NCBI RefSeq assembly: GCF_030272615.1
Contig: NC_081410.1
Coordinates: 256,479,533 to 256,543,532, forward strand
From: Cryptomeria japonica
Taxonomy: Eukaryota; Streptophyta; Pinopsida; Cupressales; Cupressaceae
Direction of reading: 5' to 3'
DNA length: 64,000 nt
Positions 23,174 to 35,327 of this stretch are shown piece after piece (positions within the stretch are counted from its first letter, which is position 1; each line of letters starts with the position of its first letter). A model generated the notes under the pieces. The model was not told the origin of the DNA, did no database searches, and saw only the letters and a list, made by a program, of their open reading frames with translations. Made by a program: the position numbers and the translations under genes.

Positions 23174-26100
23174 CTCCATTTTGATCCTTCTTGATGAACT
23201 CCTTGAACTTTTGTAGAACTAATTTCATCTGTTCTTGATCACATCCTTTAGTGTGACATGTGATGACCTTAACCTAGGTGATAGAATCTTTGAGACTCAT
23301 GTAGCATTTCTTATACTTTTTCAGAAGAGAGACTAGATCATCTATAGTTACTTGGATATCTATCAACTTATCAATTGAGGAAAATGAGAAAGCTTTTTTA
23401 TCAACCTCTTCACCAACAGAAGACTAAGTTCTTTAATGATGATATCTTCCTAAAGGGGCTTCTAGTTCTCATCGAGGAAAGTGCAAAGAAGAGTTGATGT
23501 CTTCTCAATGATGTCTCTCCCTTTATCATTACATTCTTTTTATTCTTTCCTCAAATTTTTGATAAGTTCCTCAATTGTGTTCATTTGATGTTCCAGTATT
23601 TCTCTTTGCTCAATGTCAATATCCCTTTAAGGGATCACTCCATTATATACTAGAACATCCAACTGAAAATCCTCTAACTTCAACCATGGGTTGAAGTCCT
23701 TCTCATGTGCCTCCAATTCATTAGAAAACAAATTCAAAGTTTTATCAATCTAAATTTTTACCTCCTCCAAGATGTTTACAAGAGTAATTGCTAAACATAG
23801 AAGATGAGTTCCCTAGCTCAACAATCTATCCATCCATTCGCCAATTGTTCTCCCGTGAGAATTTACCATCCACTAAAGAAGTGATTGGCTCAACTACCTC
23901 TAATGATTTGGTAATCTTGATCAAGACCTTTGTGAGTTGATCAACTTGTTTCTTCAAGTTATCTTTCTTAACTTTCTCCTCATTGAACATTGCCACAAGA
24001 TGTTAGAAATAAGTTTGAGCATCTTCAACAATATACTCATGTGTTTGTTTTCCCAAATCAATTATTTTAATGACATAATCAATAGCCTGCACTTTATCCA
24101 AGTCTGTGTTTGGGGGAGGAATTTCCATTTCTACATATTTGTTATTTGATTGATCTATTCTCAATCTGGACAAAGTTTTGGCCTTCTTTGTGACCTTGCG
24201 CTAACAGGTACCAATTGGCTGAAGTCAAAATCATATGGAGAGATGGCTTACTTATTTCTCTTAGGAGCATTAGACACTAACTAGGGTGGAAAAGGCACAT
24301 CATCATCCACTCTAGTAGTCAACACTTGTGTTGCTAACTCCTAAGATTGAATACTTGTGGTAACAATGGGTAAAGTTGAAGTAACAATGGTGATTGGATT
24401 TGAAGTAGTAGAAACCTATGGAGGAACTTGGGCTATTAACATGAAATTATCAAAATCTTCTAGCATGGAAGAAGTAACCTCGAACAAATTGGGAAGGAAA
24501 GCAATATCAAGGTTGTCATGAGGTGTATCAAGGGCAGTTTCACTTGTGGAACTAGAAGGAATAAGAGGAATTTTAGGAGCTTGGGATGAAAATGACATAA
24601 TTTAACCTAAAGGAATAGCATCAGTAATAGAGACTGAAGTTGTACTTGTGATATTACATGATGTAGGAGGAATATCTTCATGTGTCTCTTGAGACTAGGA
24701 AGTACATGGCATTTCAGGTAATCCTTCCTCATCAAATTCTTCTTCCTCTAGTTCCTATTCCTTTTCAGGATCATCTTCTTCTTGTAGTTGTTCACCTTCA
24801 TTTTCTTCCTCTTCTCCTTCATCAATATATTCATGAGCTTAAGTCTCTTTAGTTGAAGACTCACCTTGGCTCTTACCTTTTCAAATAGTGAATTTGAATT
24901 TTGGGCCTTTAGGAGCCGTAGGATCCTATATGTTCTTGGTCTTTAACTCAGAAGTCTTCCCCATAGGTCCTATAGTGTCATCCTCGGATCCGATCTGACA
25001 AGGCTTCAGTTGAACACCATGCAGATTCAAACAAACATTTGTATTAGCAAGGATAATCTAGAACCCGATCCTTGAATTTTGGGCCTTTAGGAGCCGTAGG
25101 ATCCTATATGTTCTTGGTCTTTAACTCAGAAGTCTTCCCCACAGGTCCTATAGTGTTATCCTCAGATCCGATCTGACAAGGCTTCAGTTGAACACCATGC
25201 AGATTCAACCAACATTTGTATTAGCAAGGATAATCTAGAACCCGATCCTTTTTTGAAGTATTCTCCTTTTGAGACCATTGGATAGAGGCAAAGGTAATCC
25301 AACAACTTTATTTATCTCAAAGATAGGATCAAGGATGTCTCCATCCTCTTCAAGATCCCTAGGAACATCAGTAAGATCAAGATTCACAATTTTCTCTACT
25401 ATCAAACAACAATTGTCCAATCTTTGGATTTCCTCTTCAGTTATGCAATCTACCCATATGTCCCCAATCTGATGGATATGAGGGTAGTTATTCTTGATCT
25501 TGTTCTTCATGCTTCTATAATTGATAAACTTCTTGGCTTTGAAAAATATCATGGTCGCCCTCCTCATCTCCTCCTCCATGGCACGAGCCTTGTAGATGGA
25601 ATTGATGGAGTATCTCCCTATGGCAATGGAGAACTTGAGACTTGTCTTATGAGCACCATATTGATGCTTTTTGGATGGATATCATTTGGCAAGCCATTTT
25701 CATAAGAACGATCTTATCTAACGGATACCTTGGGAGCATGAAGGGTTCTCCATCAAAACATCCAATCCTAATATATGTAAATATGGGGAATTGTAAGAAA
25801 ATACAACCATATTCACTCACCACCTTCTGAGCCTCATCTGACACTCTCTTATTCTGAATGTCTTTATCAAATAGGCACATATAATGAGCCAAGAAGACAT
25901 CATTTACTCAATTGAAATGGTGTAAACTCTCCTTGACAGCTAACTGAGTAAGAGTATTTATAAATATGAACCTGGCTTCTGTCATCTGTGGCAGATAAAC
26001 CTAGAAAATGCCTCATCAAGGCAACTGCATAGACAAGATAAGAAGTCAAATAAAACTTCAAGGTGGTGGGCACCTTGGTCAACTAATCACACAAATAATG

Positions 26101-26766
26101 TACAATCTATTTACCCTAGAAGATCTACTTTTTGTTTTGCTTGTTAATGTGAATGTATTGATACATCCACTTGTGATACGTGCTAGAGGTTGGGAGACCT
26201 TTTACTCTACTAAGAAGAGTAATGAGATCATTGACCTCCTCAATGAAATAACTACGACGAAGAGTCTCAAGCCGTCTTGAAATTCTAGGCCTAGGTGTTT
26301 TTCACCAATTATCATTAATGTTCCTCCTGCACTTGTCTGAATTGTTGTCAAAGTAAGTAACAACTGATTGCATGTCAATATTTGTATATCAACCTATAGG
26401 AGGAAATTTGAAAGTTGTATCAAATAATTCCTCGTCAATCTTGATAAGCATTTTCTTTCCATCTGCATCCTTCACTGATCTGGTGGTAGGGTCATACCTG
26501 TTGGCAAGGGCCAAAACAAATTTTGGATTCTATGCAAACATGAGAAAAGCTGCCACCAGATGAATTCCACTATTGACGGTGGGCTCCATTTTGTAGGACA
26601 CTAGCGGTGCTTTCACTCTTTTCAAAAATTCATCAAGATCCACATAACCAATCTTCATATCTCTGATATATTCAATATTAGATGACACAGACGAAGGAGG
26701 AAAAACCAGATGAATCTCTTGCTTCTTGAACTTCATTGATCTTTTACTCGATGAGGGCTCTGTCAT
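23174..26766 (-). pseudogene. ORF X: long uncharacterised retroelement-associated ORF
   Basis: The minus strand starts at 26766 (MTEPSSSKRS) and can be followed with stops and shifts to 23174, roughly 1,100-1,200 codons. N-terminal blocks 26781-26530, then 26082-25900 (TTLKFYLTSYLVYA), 25892-25647 (VVSEYGCIFLQFP) and 25579-25235 form a globular-looking part. An acidic/Pro-rich linker (24900-24600) and a heptad-rich coiled-coil C-terminus follow. The last codons (QEQMKLVLQKFKEF) cross 23227 into sequence shared with the G2 left copy, then a purine tract and the LTR start. Most stops are TAG or TGA at places where Gln, Arg or Trp is expected. I do not recognise the family. It could be a gag-type protein or an extra ORF 3' of pol. 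Confidence 0.55.
24894..25249. repeat. Tandem duplication, 178-bp unit, two copies
   Basis: Copies 24894-25071 and 25072-25249 begin TTGAATTTTGGGCC and differ by only a few transitions plus one short indel. The duplication lies inside the linker of ORF X and does not keep frame (178 is not a multiple of 3). Confidence 0.92.
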
Positions 26767-27069
26767 TTGAAATAGATGCACTAAAACATGAAAAGATTGT
26801 CATTTTAAATGATTAGCCTCCATAGTAATTTTCACTTGATAGGATTAAAGCCATTAATCACAAATTCGTGAAAACCACTAATTTGAAAGTGTGTGTATTA
26901 GGTGCAAATAGGACTCTGTCATTTGCAATAGATGCACTAAAACATGAAAAGATCATCATTTGAAATGATTAGCCTCCATAGGAATATTTACTTGATAGGA
27001 TTAAATCCATTGATCAATCACAAATTAATGAAAAACCCACTAATTTGAAAGTGTGTTAGGTGCAAATCA
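26758..27069. repeat. Tandem duplication, 156-bp unit, two copies
   Basis: Copies 26758-26913 and 26914-27069 begin CTCTGTCATTTG and share CCTCCATAG and ATTTGAAAGTGTG blocks, about 90% alike by eye. The unit spans the ORF X start codon (CAT at 26764-26766 on the plus strand) and ends in the first arm of the palindrome array. Confidence 0.88.
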
Positions 27070-28199
27070 GACTTATAAGTCCGATTTACGCTTAATAAAA
27101 GTATAAAATCAACATTAAGTGCATATCAGACTTATAAGTCTGATTTACACTTAATACAGAAAAAATCCAAGATAGGTGTATATCGTGCTTATATTCTCAA
27201 TCTACACCTATATATGAAAGAATTGAATTAGGTGCAAATCGGGGGTATACCTCCGATTTACACTTTGGAAAGTCATTTTGGTGTAAATTGGGGGTATAAC
27301 CTTGATTTACACCTTGGTGAGTAATAATGAAAAATAACTAATATGATGTCAGATGGGGTTACAGACTCGGCAGACACTTTGGAAAAAATCCAAAGGTGGT
27401 GTCGGGCGGGGTTGTAAACCCAACTGACACCTCTTTAAAAGAACAAGTAAAACATGGATAATACAGTGATGGTGGTCGGGGTTATAACCTTGATCACCAC
27501 CACAATCAAAAAATGTGGTGGTAGTCGAGTTAGTAACCCTACCACACATCACCAACAATCTTGGAAAATATGGTGGGTGGTGTGGTTGTGTGCTTGCCAC
27601 ACACCAAAAAGATCATGCTATGGTGTATGACAGACACACAGTCCTACCATCAATCGTAAAGGGCATTAAAATTGGAAATATGACCTGGGTAAGGGTTGGG
27701 ACTGAAATCCGACACATATCCAACAAAAATCTTTGGCATGTGTCGGGTTCCAATCCCGATTCATACCAAAGATAATTACAGCACAACAAAAATGATAATA
27801 TAGATTTAAAAGCTAATAATATAAAGCTCAAAATAAAAATACACAAGGTAGGGCAACAATACATACCTCAAGTTGGAAAATTCAGCTCAGGGGAAAACAA
27901 TGCTTTGAATCTTTGAAAATAATGAGGACCAATAAGGCATAAATCAAAAATAAAAGAAGAATGAAACCAAATTTGAATCAAACTCTTTAAACAATAAATG
28001 CCAATACGTGCATCATTATGGTGTAAATCAGGCTTATAGGTCCGATTTACACTATAATGTCAAAATGATGTAAATTGGACTTATAAGTATGATTGACACC
28101 AAAATTGGTAACCATGGTGAAAAGTCAGGTTTAAAGCCCACCTTGACACTTAACAACCAAAAATGGTGTAAGATTGGGTTTAAAACCCGACTTGACACC
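27059..28199. repeat. Array of about 16-17 variable palindromes upstream of ORF X
   Basis: Units of about 33 bp have outer arms GGTGT...ACACC and inner arms of the type AATCGGG...CCCGATT around a TATA-like centre. Clear units: 27059-27092, 27117-27152, 27173-27210, 27231-27264, 27280-27313, 27398-27431, 27471-27501, 27733-27769, 28020-28052, 28067-28100 and 28165-28199. Weaker ones lie at 27345-27378, 27515-27553, 27572-27605, 27621-27655, 27687-27721 and 28115-28149. Arms differ between units but usually change together, for example GACTTATAAGTC, GGTTATAACC and GGGTTTAAAACCC cores. The first cluster is 27059-27769 and the second 28020-28199. Confidence 0.88.
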
Positions 28200-30780
28200 A
28201 ACACAAGGAACTTAACTTTTTAAGTTAAAATTTGAAATTTTAACCCAAAGGATAGAATTTTAAGATTGATCAATACTTAATATTTGAGGACAAATGAGAC
28301 GATAAAAATGCCTCATTACTTGATTTAAGAGAAAAGAGTATGGATTTTTCAAAAATTCGTAAGGGTTATCTTGTTTTCATTAAACATGAAAACAAGGACA
28401 ACAATAATATTCAAGAAAATATGCTTCATGAAACTTGTCCTATGTTATAAAAATCCTTTCTAATGTTGCATCTTACATATAGAATATAAATAAATATTAT
28501 AAGAAATTGCAAAGGTTGAGACACCATAATTATTAATAGAGGAAGCTATTAATTTAGGAAGGCTTTCAATATTTACTTAGCTACTTCTAGTCAATTCATC
28601 AATGAGGATGTCTATAATCTTTCTTCAATAGAGATGCTTGTATTCAACACAAGATAGAAAGTATTTTTCATTTTTAGATAAGGTCTCTACCAATGTAGTA
28701 TCTAGCTCTTTCAGTTGGAAGTCTTAGAAGAGATCATTAAAAGATTATATTAGTCGATATTATAAACTTAAAAACTACCCTCTTTTGTCTATCCTTTTCT
28801 CATCATTTCTTCTTCATCATTAATTAACTATTTTTTAATTATTTGATAAATTTATAATTATCCCTATTAATTACTTAATTATTATTTTTTAAATTAATTT
28901 ATCCTTTTTTGTTCTTCTTATCTCTTAGAATCAATTATTTTTTAAAATTATTTAATTATCTAATCTTCTACTATAGTCGAATAAATTATTAAATCTATTC
29001 AACAACCCTCATTTCTCTTTTTCCACCAATGAATAAATTAAATTCATTATTAAATGCAACTATGGTGTGAGGGAGATCAAGTCCTGCAGAAGGTTTGTCT
29101 TTGACAAAGGAAACTATGGTATTTGATTTTCATAATTGTAAACTCATGTACATATTAGTGTAGTTGTTCTTATTTTTTCAAGAAGTGTTATTGCACACTT
29201 TTCATTCTCATTAGAGGAATACATGGTTTGAATTTATGTTATTTTCCTCTAAGTGCAATTGTATGTCATTGCATCTAATTTTTTGGTGTTTTGAGGAAGT
29301 CCTTGTTCTTTTGTAAGCCCTATGTCTCTATGCCCAATGTATGCAAAGGCTACTAGATCCCTACGTTAACAAAAAAACACATTGTATAAGTTGCCAAATT
29401 GTTGACACTTTTTGCTATCGTGAATTTTTCACTATTGATAATCAATTTGAGAGATCTATGTGGGTAATTGGGTTAGTTGCACTTTTCCATGTCCCCCCCA
29501 TTTTTAGTCATTTACAAAAATTCAAAAATATCTCAAAATTGGTTATTTTTTATTCTTGTAAGCCATATACCATGCAAAATTCTCAAATGGATACTCATAA
29601 TTCGAAATTGAAGAAGATTAGAGTAAAATTGTTTAGGTTATAGCCAATTGGATGTTTGCTAGTTCTAGGGACCATCATCAACATCCTGATGGGTTCTTAG
29701 GATCCTTATGCATGTCAATTTGGTTCTTGAGGAGGTGGAAACAATCAATTTGGCTAATATTGAAGAGACACATGTAAATTTTAGGTGCTATTAGGAAGAA
29801 GTATTTATTGGGTATCCTTATTTCAATTTGGTGATTTGAAGGTAAAATTTAGCTAAAGTATAAAGAAGTTAAACATGTTGGTTAGTTCTAGGAATCACTA
29901 GAACAACCAATGGTGTTTTGAGTTCTTGGTCCAAGCTTGATTGGCCACAAAGGAAGTGAAAATTTCAAGGCAAAAAATGAATAAGGAAAAATGGTTGAGA
30001 GTTTCAATGGTTTTAGAAATCACTAGAACCCTCAGTGCGATTCTTGGTTCTGTACAAGGGTTTAACTATTCATGACAAGGGGGCTAGAAGAATAAGGGAA
30101 AAAACAAAGGAGGAATTATTGGAGCAAAAAAAAGAGATGAATAGAAAAAATTAAAGAGTGAATATGGCATTGAAAGATCATAGTGAGCACATTCTCCCAA
30201 TCACAAGATAAGGTACACAAATTATGGAAAATGTAGTAGGATAGTTGGTGACTAAATATGATAAGAATATAGGTAAAAACCTATAAACAAAACAAACAAG
30301 AAAAAGTAAATATTTTTGGGTGATGCAAGATTTCTCTTACACTCTATTAACTTATACATCATCTAGGGAGTTCAAATAAGGGGACCTCTTTCCATGACAT
30401 TATCTTTGTTCAAATGCACAAACACAACACAATAAATGTACAAAGAAAGTCAATGATTCAAAACGAATTTGAATTTTGAGTGAAACCATTTTATCATTAC
30501 AAACCAGTACATTACTCCTTTATTGACAATTGGGGAACCATTTATATTTACTTTAGTAATTTTATGTACTGTTTTATTTTACTTTAGAATTATTTTATTT
30601 TTATTTACTTAAGAACTATACACACACAAATGTATACATACATACATACATACATACATACATGTATATACTAATTTATTATTTTATTCATTTACAAATT
30701 TATATATGATCACACATAACATTATGTGTTTTTCAATAATATTTTAAAAAAAATAAAAAATACTAGAAACCTAAATTAAA
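28200..30780. other. AT-rich sequence without recognised genes
   Basis: No frame with recognisable motifs; the 100-codon plus-strand frame at 29341-29643 matches no family I know. Three loosely similar stretches near 29650, 29885 and 30000 share GTTCTAG/CTAGAAC words; one (about 29888-29907) is a perfect GTTCTAG-6 bp-CTAGAAC inverted repeat. A CATA microsatellite lies at 30632-30662. Confidence 0.4.
30632..30662. repeat. (CATA)n microsatellite
   Basis: About seven ACAT/CATA units in a row. Confidence 0.9.
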
Positions 30781-31000
30781 TATAAAACTTATATCTAGAG
30801 AGATTTGTAATCGTAGGCATATTCCTAGGGTTTGAACCTCTGTGGAGGGGTCATTCAAGCAGAACATGGAGGAGAGTGTATGGCCTCTTCCATGTAGGTA
30901 ATTTGCCTCCTCTTTCTTGTTTCTTTCATTGTGTTAATGTTGCTTCGTGCTTGTGCCCTGGATTTTCAATTTGTGTTCCTTGAGTGTTTAATGTGTCGAG

Positions 31001-31761
31001 ATGGATGCGGATTCAGATAGTGGTGCATTTAATTCAAATGATTGTGTCGTTAATTGAAATGTTGTTGCCTTGTTTGGTATTAAATCATTTAAGGCTACTC
31101 TTGTTAGTTTTTCATTCTCTATATCTGTCTTGGCAAAATTTGAAGCTAGGGTTTCTTCGTTGTCTAAAGGTAATGGCAACAAGGGAGGAGGAGGAGGAAA
31201 GTAGAATAATCTCTCTCTATCTAGCCTTTCTATCACCCTCAATTTGGAAATGATTGATGCCCTAAATAATGAAAAATTTAGATTAAAAGACATTGCTATT
31301 TTTCTTGCGGCCATGGATACTGCTAACTACCCAGCCCATAAATATATGGACGAATGGCTTAAAAAGATTTGGGTTAAAAAATTAGAGTTTCATTTTTCAT
31401 TTTGTAGAATGATTCAGAGAGGTTTGTATATCATTTTCTTTAATTATGCTAAGTCATAGACAACCATCACCAAGAAACAATGCTAGTCCATTAAGAAATG
31501 TACTTTTAGGGCCATCAAATGATCACCCAAGGTTGTGAGTGATGAAATTCTAGCCCTCTTTTGTCCTAGGTGGATTGTCATAAAAAACCTTCTGCAATGT
31601 TGTGGAATTTTATTCCCCAAAGGTTAGCCTCCATTGGGAAAGTTCTTAGAGTGGATAACACTCACTCCTTGGTTATTCAAATGGATGTTAAGGTCCTAAT
31701 TTTGATCAACCCTGGCAAAGACCTTCCAAGATTTATTGAAATTAATATTGATGAGGATCCT
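31001..31761 (+). pseudogene. LINE ORF1, N-terminal part (DUF4283-like)
   Basis: The chosen start at 31001 gives MDADSDSGAFN..., in the same frame as the later conserved block. The block at 31244-31459 reads WLKKIWVKKLEFHFSFCRM, typical of DUF4283 in plant LINE ORF1. After a one-base frame change near 31590 the frame continues with WNFIPQRL, GKVLRVDNTHSLV and INPGKDLPRFIEI up to DEDP at the C1 insertion. In-frame stops (VVN*NVV, GGGK*NN, AKS*TT) show decay. The reading resumes at 40072 on the other side of C1. Confidence 0.8.
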
Positions 31762-32971
31762 TGTTAGATAGTTAAAATAACCGAAAGACAATTGAGAGGG
31801 GGGGGGGGGTGAATTAGTTATCACAGATTACCAGAACCATTAGCAATTAAAAATTTAATACCAGAACCCAAAACATTAATACCAAAATAACAGTTAAACC
31901 AATTAAGCATAAACAATAATCATAGAATAAATATCATCCACATGACACCAAGATTTATACGTGGAAAACCCGGTAAAGGGAAAAACCATGGTGGGAAGCC
32001 TACCCACAGTCAGATAATACTTCTGCAGTAAGTATGTGAATTATAATTGAGGGGCCTGCACTTGTAGGAAGGCCAATAGCCTAGAGCACACTGCTCATCA
32101 CAAAAGGAGTCTCACTGACTATATAGAAATCAAGACTACAATCCAGAGAAGTGTTGAACTGCAAAAGATAGCATCTCCTATGTCTGAGTACAGCTCCGGT
32201 TAAGATCAATATTGAAGGACTAAATCCTCTTACATAAACCCAATTCGATCTCCAATGGTTGACCAAATCCTCTTCCTAAATGATATTACATTATTCGCAC
32301 ATTACATCCCTTTCCATAACCATGATGATCTACAATGAGATCTCACATCTATATATACAAACCCTCGACCATAAACAATCAGGTCGGCCACCAGACAATA
32401 AACCAATTACATAATTACAAAACATGTCAGCCTTAGACCAAACAAACAATATTCAACACATAAGACATCCTGGAAACGTATCGTGAAGTCCAATCCACAC
32501 GTTACATTAAGGTCGGTCCATAACCTAGATCAACCGGGACCTAGTATAGGTTCACACGCTACAACAATGAGCTCCATCCACCAAGTCTCAAAGATGATCA
32601 CAAACAATATCCCGAAACTCCACCAAAAAATGCACCAACACCACTTATGCAATTCATCAAAGATGTTCATCAAAAGCTCTGCCGGTGAAAACCTCATCGG
32701 AACCAGAAGCCAAGCTTCCAAGCAAACAGGATAGCATTCGATCACTAGATCGAAACTAATTGACTAAATATGAACATGAGTATCATGAATAATCCAATTC
32801 CATAACCAAATCATATCGGAGCCTACCGGATCATGCCGGATCCAAACCAACCAGAAACTACTCAACCTACCAGGACCCCAAGGGTGCCGGTAAAGCATCC
32901 AAATAGCTAGTGTTGGCATCAATGGCAAAACATCAATGCAACATATAATCAATTCCTCCAAATGGCCAACA
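31762..32971 (-). repeat. C1 3' LTR (left copy)
   Basis: Plus strand begins TGTTAGATAG and ends GGCCAACA. It contains a long G run (about 31799-31810) and the block TGGAAAACCCGGTAAAGGG, both shared with the right copy. Confidence 0.88.
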
Positions 32972-33389
32972 ATCTCCCCCTTCGGCATTGATGGCAATAC
33001 TAGATGTGAAAAACATCTAAGTACCAAGAAATGTCAAACAAGTCTCCCACAATGGAAGACAACCAACAATCTCCCACTCAAAGATATAGCAGTGAAATTT
33101 TAAAACAAAGACCAAACTCCCCCTATGAATGATATCTTTGTAAAGCTCTGAATTATACATATATCTCTCCCCCGTATGTATACAACTCCTCAAGTTTTCT
33201 TTTTCACATCAATATCTCTCCCCATTTGACATCAATGCTAGAAATCTGACAAAGGAAATCAAAGCAAAAACATAAACCACTGAATCACAAAGCTGACTAC
33301 TCCCCCTGAGCAGTAGCATCCCCACATCAATGCTAGAAAGAATAGTATCTCTAATAGTGCATACCAGACTGATGCCAAACCACATCAAT
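32972..33389 (-). other. C1 polypurine tract and 3' untranslated part
   Basis: Minus strand. The purine tract (plus strand ATCTCCCCCTTCGG, 32972-32985) lies directly beside the left LTR. The rest is AT-rich, with several CTCCCCC tracts, and no gene. Confidence 0.7.
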
Positions 33390-35327
33390 CAAGTCTCTAT
33401 CAGAGGGGCAAAAACTCCCAATCTGTCTCTCACGTACTCAAACGATTCCTTAGGCAAAGGTTTAGAGAAGATATCTGCAATTTGTTCTTTAGTGTTCAAC
33501 CAGTCTAACTTCATTTGCCTCCACCTTTTCCTTCAAAAATTTATACTTAATAGATATGTTCTTTGTCTTAGAATGAAATACCAAAATCTTTGATATATCA
33601 ATAGCAACAGAGTTATCATAGTGAATAACTACCGGTGCATTACAATCCATAAAACTTGTGTACAGTTAGTAGCAATAGCAACGTACTTAGCTTCAACAGT
33701 AGATAAAGAAGTACATGAATGTTTCTTGTTGATCCATGAAACCAACTTATTTCCAAGAAAGAAAGCTCCACCAGAAGTACTTTTTAGGTCAACAACATCT
33801 CCAGCCCAATCAAAATCTGTATATGGACATTAAGTAATGTCATCTTTCTTAGGGTACCACAAACCATATTCTGATGTACCTTGCAAGTATCTAAAAATCC
33901 TTTTCACGGCACTCTCATGATTTTCTCTAGGATCACTTTGAAATATTGAAACAATACAAACAGCATTCATTATGTCAAGCCTAGTCCGAGTCAAATAAAG
34001 CAGACCTCCAATCATAGATTTGTATCTTGTAGGATTTATCTGTTCAGAAACATCTTTCCTTGTCAATTTCTCACTAGTAACCAATAGGAGTACTTACCGG
34101 TTTAGAATCTCCCATACCAAATTTATTCAACAATTTCTTAGCATACTTAGTTTGACAGATGAAAATACCTTTGTCAGTCTGAGTAATCTGCAAACCTAAG
34201 AAAAATTTCATCTCACCAATCATAGACATTTCAAATTCTTTCTCTATATTCTTAGAAAATTCTATGCACAACTTATCTTCACCTCTAAAAATGATGTCAT
34301 CAACAAATACTTTAATAATCAGTATATCATCATCAATGATTTAATAATATAAATTACTATCAACATTACCCTTAGTAAAACCAAGCTTCAAAAGATATTT
34401 ATCCAGCCTTGCATACCAAGCTCTAGGTGCTTGTTTCAATCCATATAAAGCTTTTCTTAACCTGAAAACCATGTTTGTATCATCTGATAGTGAAAAACCA
34501 TCAGGTTGCTCAATATAAACTTCCTCATCAAGATCCCCATTAAAAAATGCACATTTAACATCCATCTGATAAACCTTGTAGTTTTTATAAGCATCATAGG
34601 CAAGAAATAATCTTACAGCTTCAATCCTAGCTACAGGTACAAAAGTCTCTCCATAATCAATCCCTTCCTTATGAGAATATCCTTTACAAACCAATCTAGC
34701 CTTATGCCTTATAACTTGACCATCCTCATTCAATTTATGTCTAAAAACCTATTTAGTTCCAATAACATTCTTATTTTTAGGTCGGGGAACCAAAGTCCAT
34801 GTGTTATTTTTCTCAATCTGATCTTATTCTTCTTCCATAGCTTTCAACCAATATTCATCTTTACATGCCTCAATTACTGATACCGATTCAACTTGTAAAA
34901 TTAAACATACCTCATTAGTTTCTAGATTTCTTATTTTTATTACTCCATTGTTCTTATCCCCAATGATCTGATCTTCTGAATGATTCAATCTCACATACCT
35001 AGGAGTCCTCTGACTCTCTGTTCCTCTTCCCGGTTCTTTAGTTACTGTAGAATTTTTTGATACTACTGGAGTAACTAGTTCAACACTCTATTCTGGTAAA
35101 GGTGCTACCAGTTCAGATATAATCATTTCAACCATAGGTTCCTTCTCATAGACTTTGATTTGAGTTTTGTTCAGCTCATCTACTTTGACATTAGAACTCT
35201 CCACAATTCTCTGCAATCTCTTGTTATAACATCTACATGCCTTGCTTTCATTAGAATAACCAAGAAATATGCCTTCATCATATTTAGGATCAAATTTGCC
35301 AATGATATCATCTCTCCTGATATAACA
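33390..35327 (-). pseudogene. C1 reverse transcriptase (RVT_2) and RNase H
   Basis: Minus strand. RT block 34733-34341 contains [40 protein letters not shown] (catalytic Asp) and [12 protein letters not shown]. Then FVDDIIF near 34300 and EFEMSMIGEMKFFLGLQI follow. The RNase H part (34084 on) has YLTRTRLDIMNAV, DWAGD and STVEAKY, with the end EQIADIFSKPLP near 33450. The VDD box and RNase H residues are intact, but several TAG/TGA/TAA stops interrupt the frame (for example at 34338, 34080 and 33830). Confidence 0.85.

Noticed and set aside
11092-23232. Target duplication for G2
   Set aside because: ATAAT on the left and the bases after the right copy do not match; the right side continues into ORF X instead.
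29341-29643. 100-codon plus-strand ORF
   Set aside because: No recognisable motif, AT-rich context, and length expected by chance; not called as a gene.
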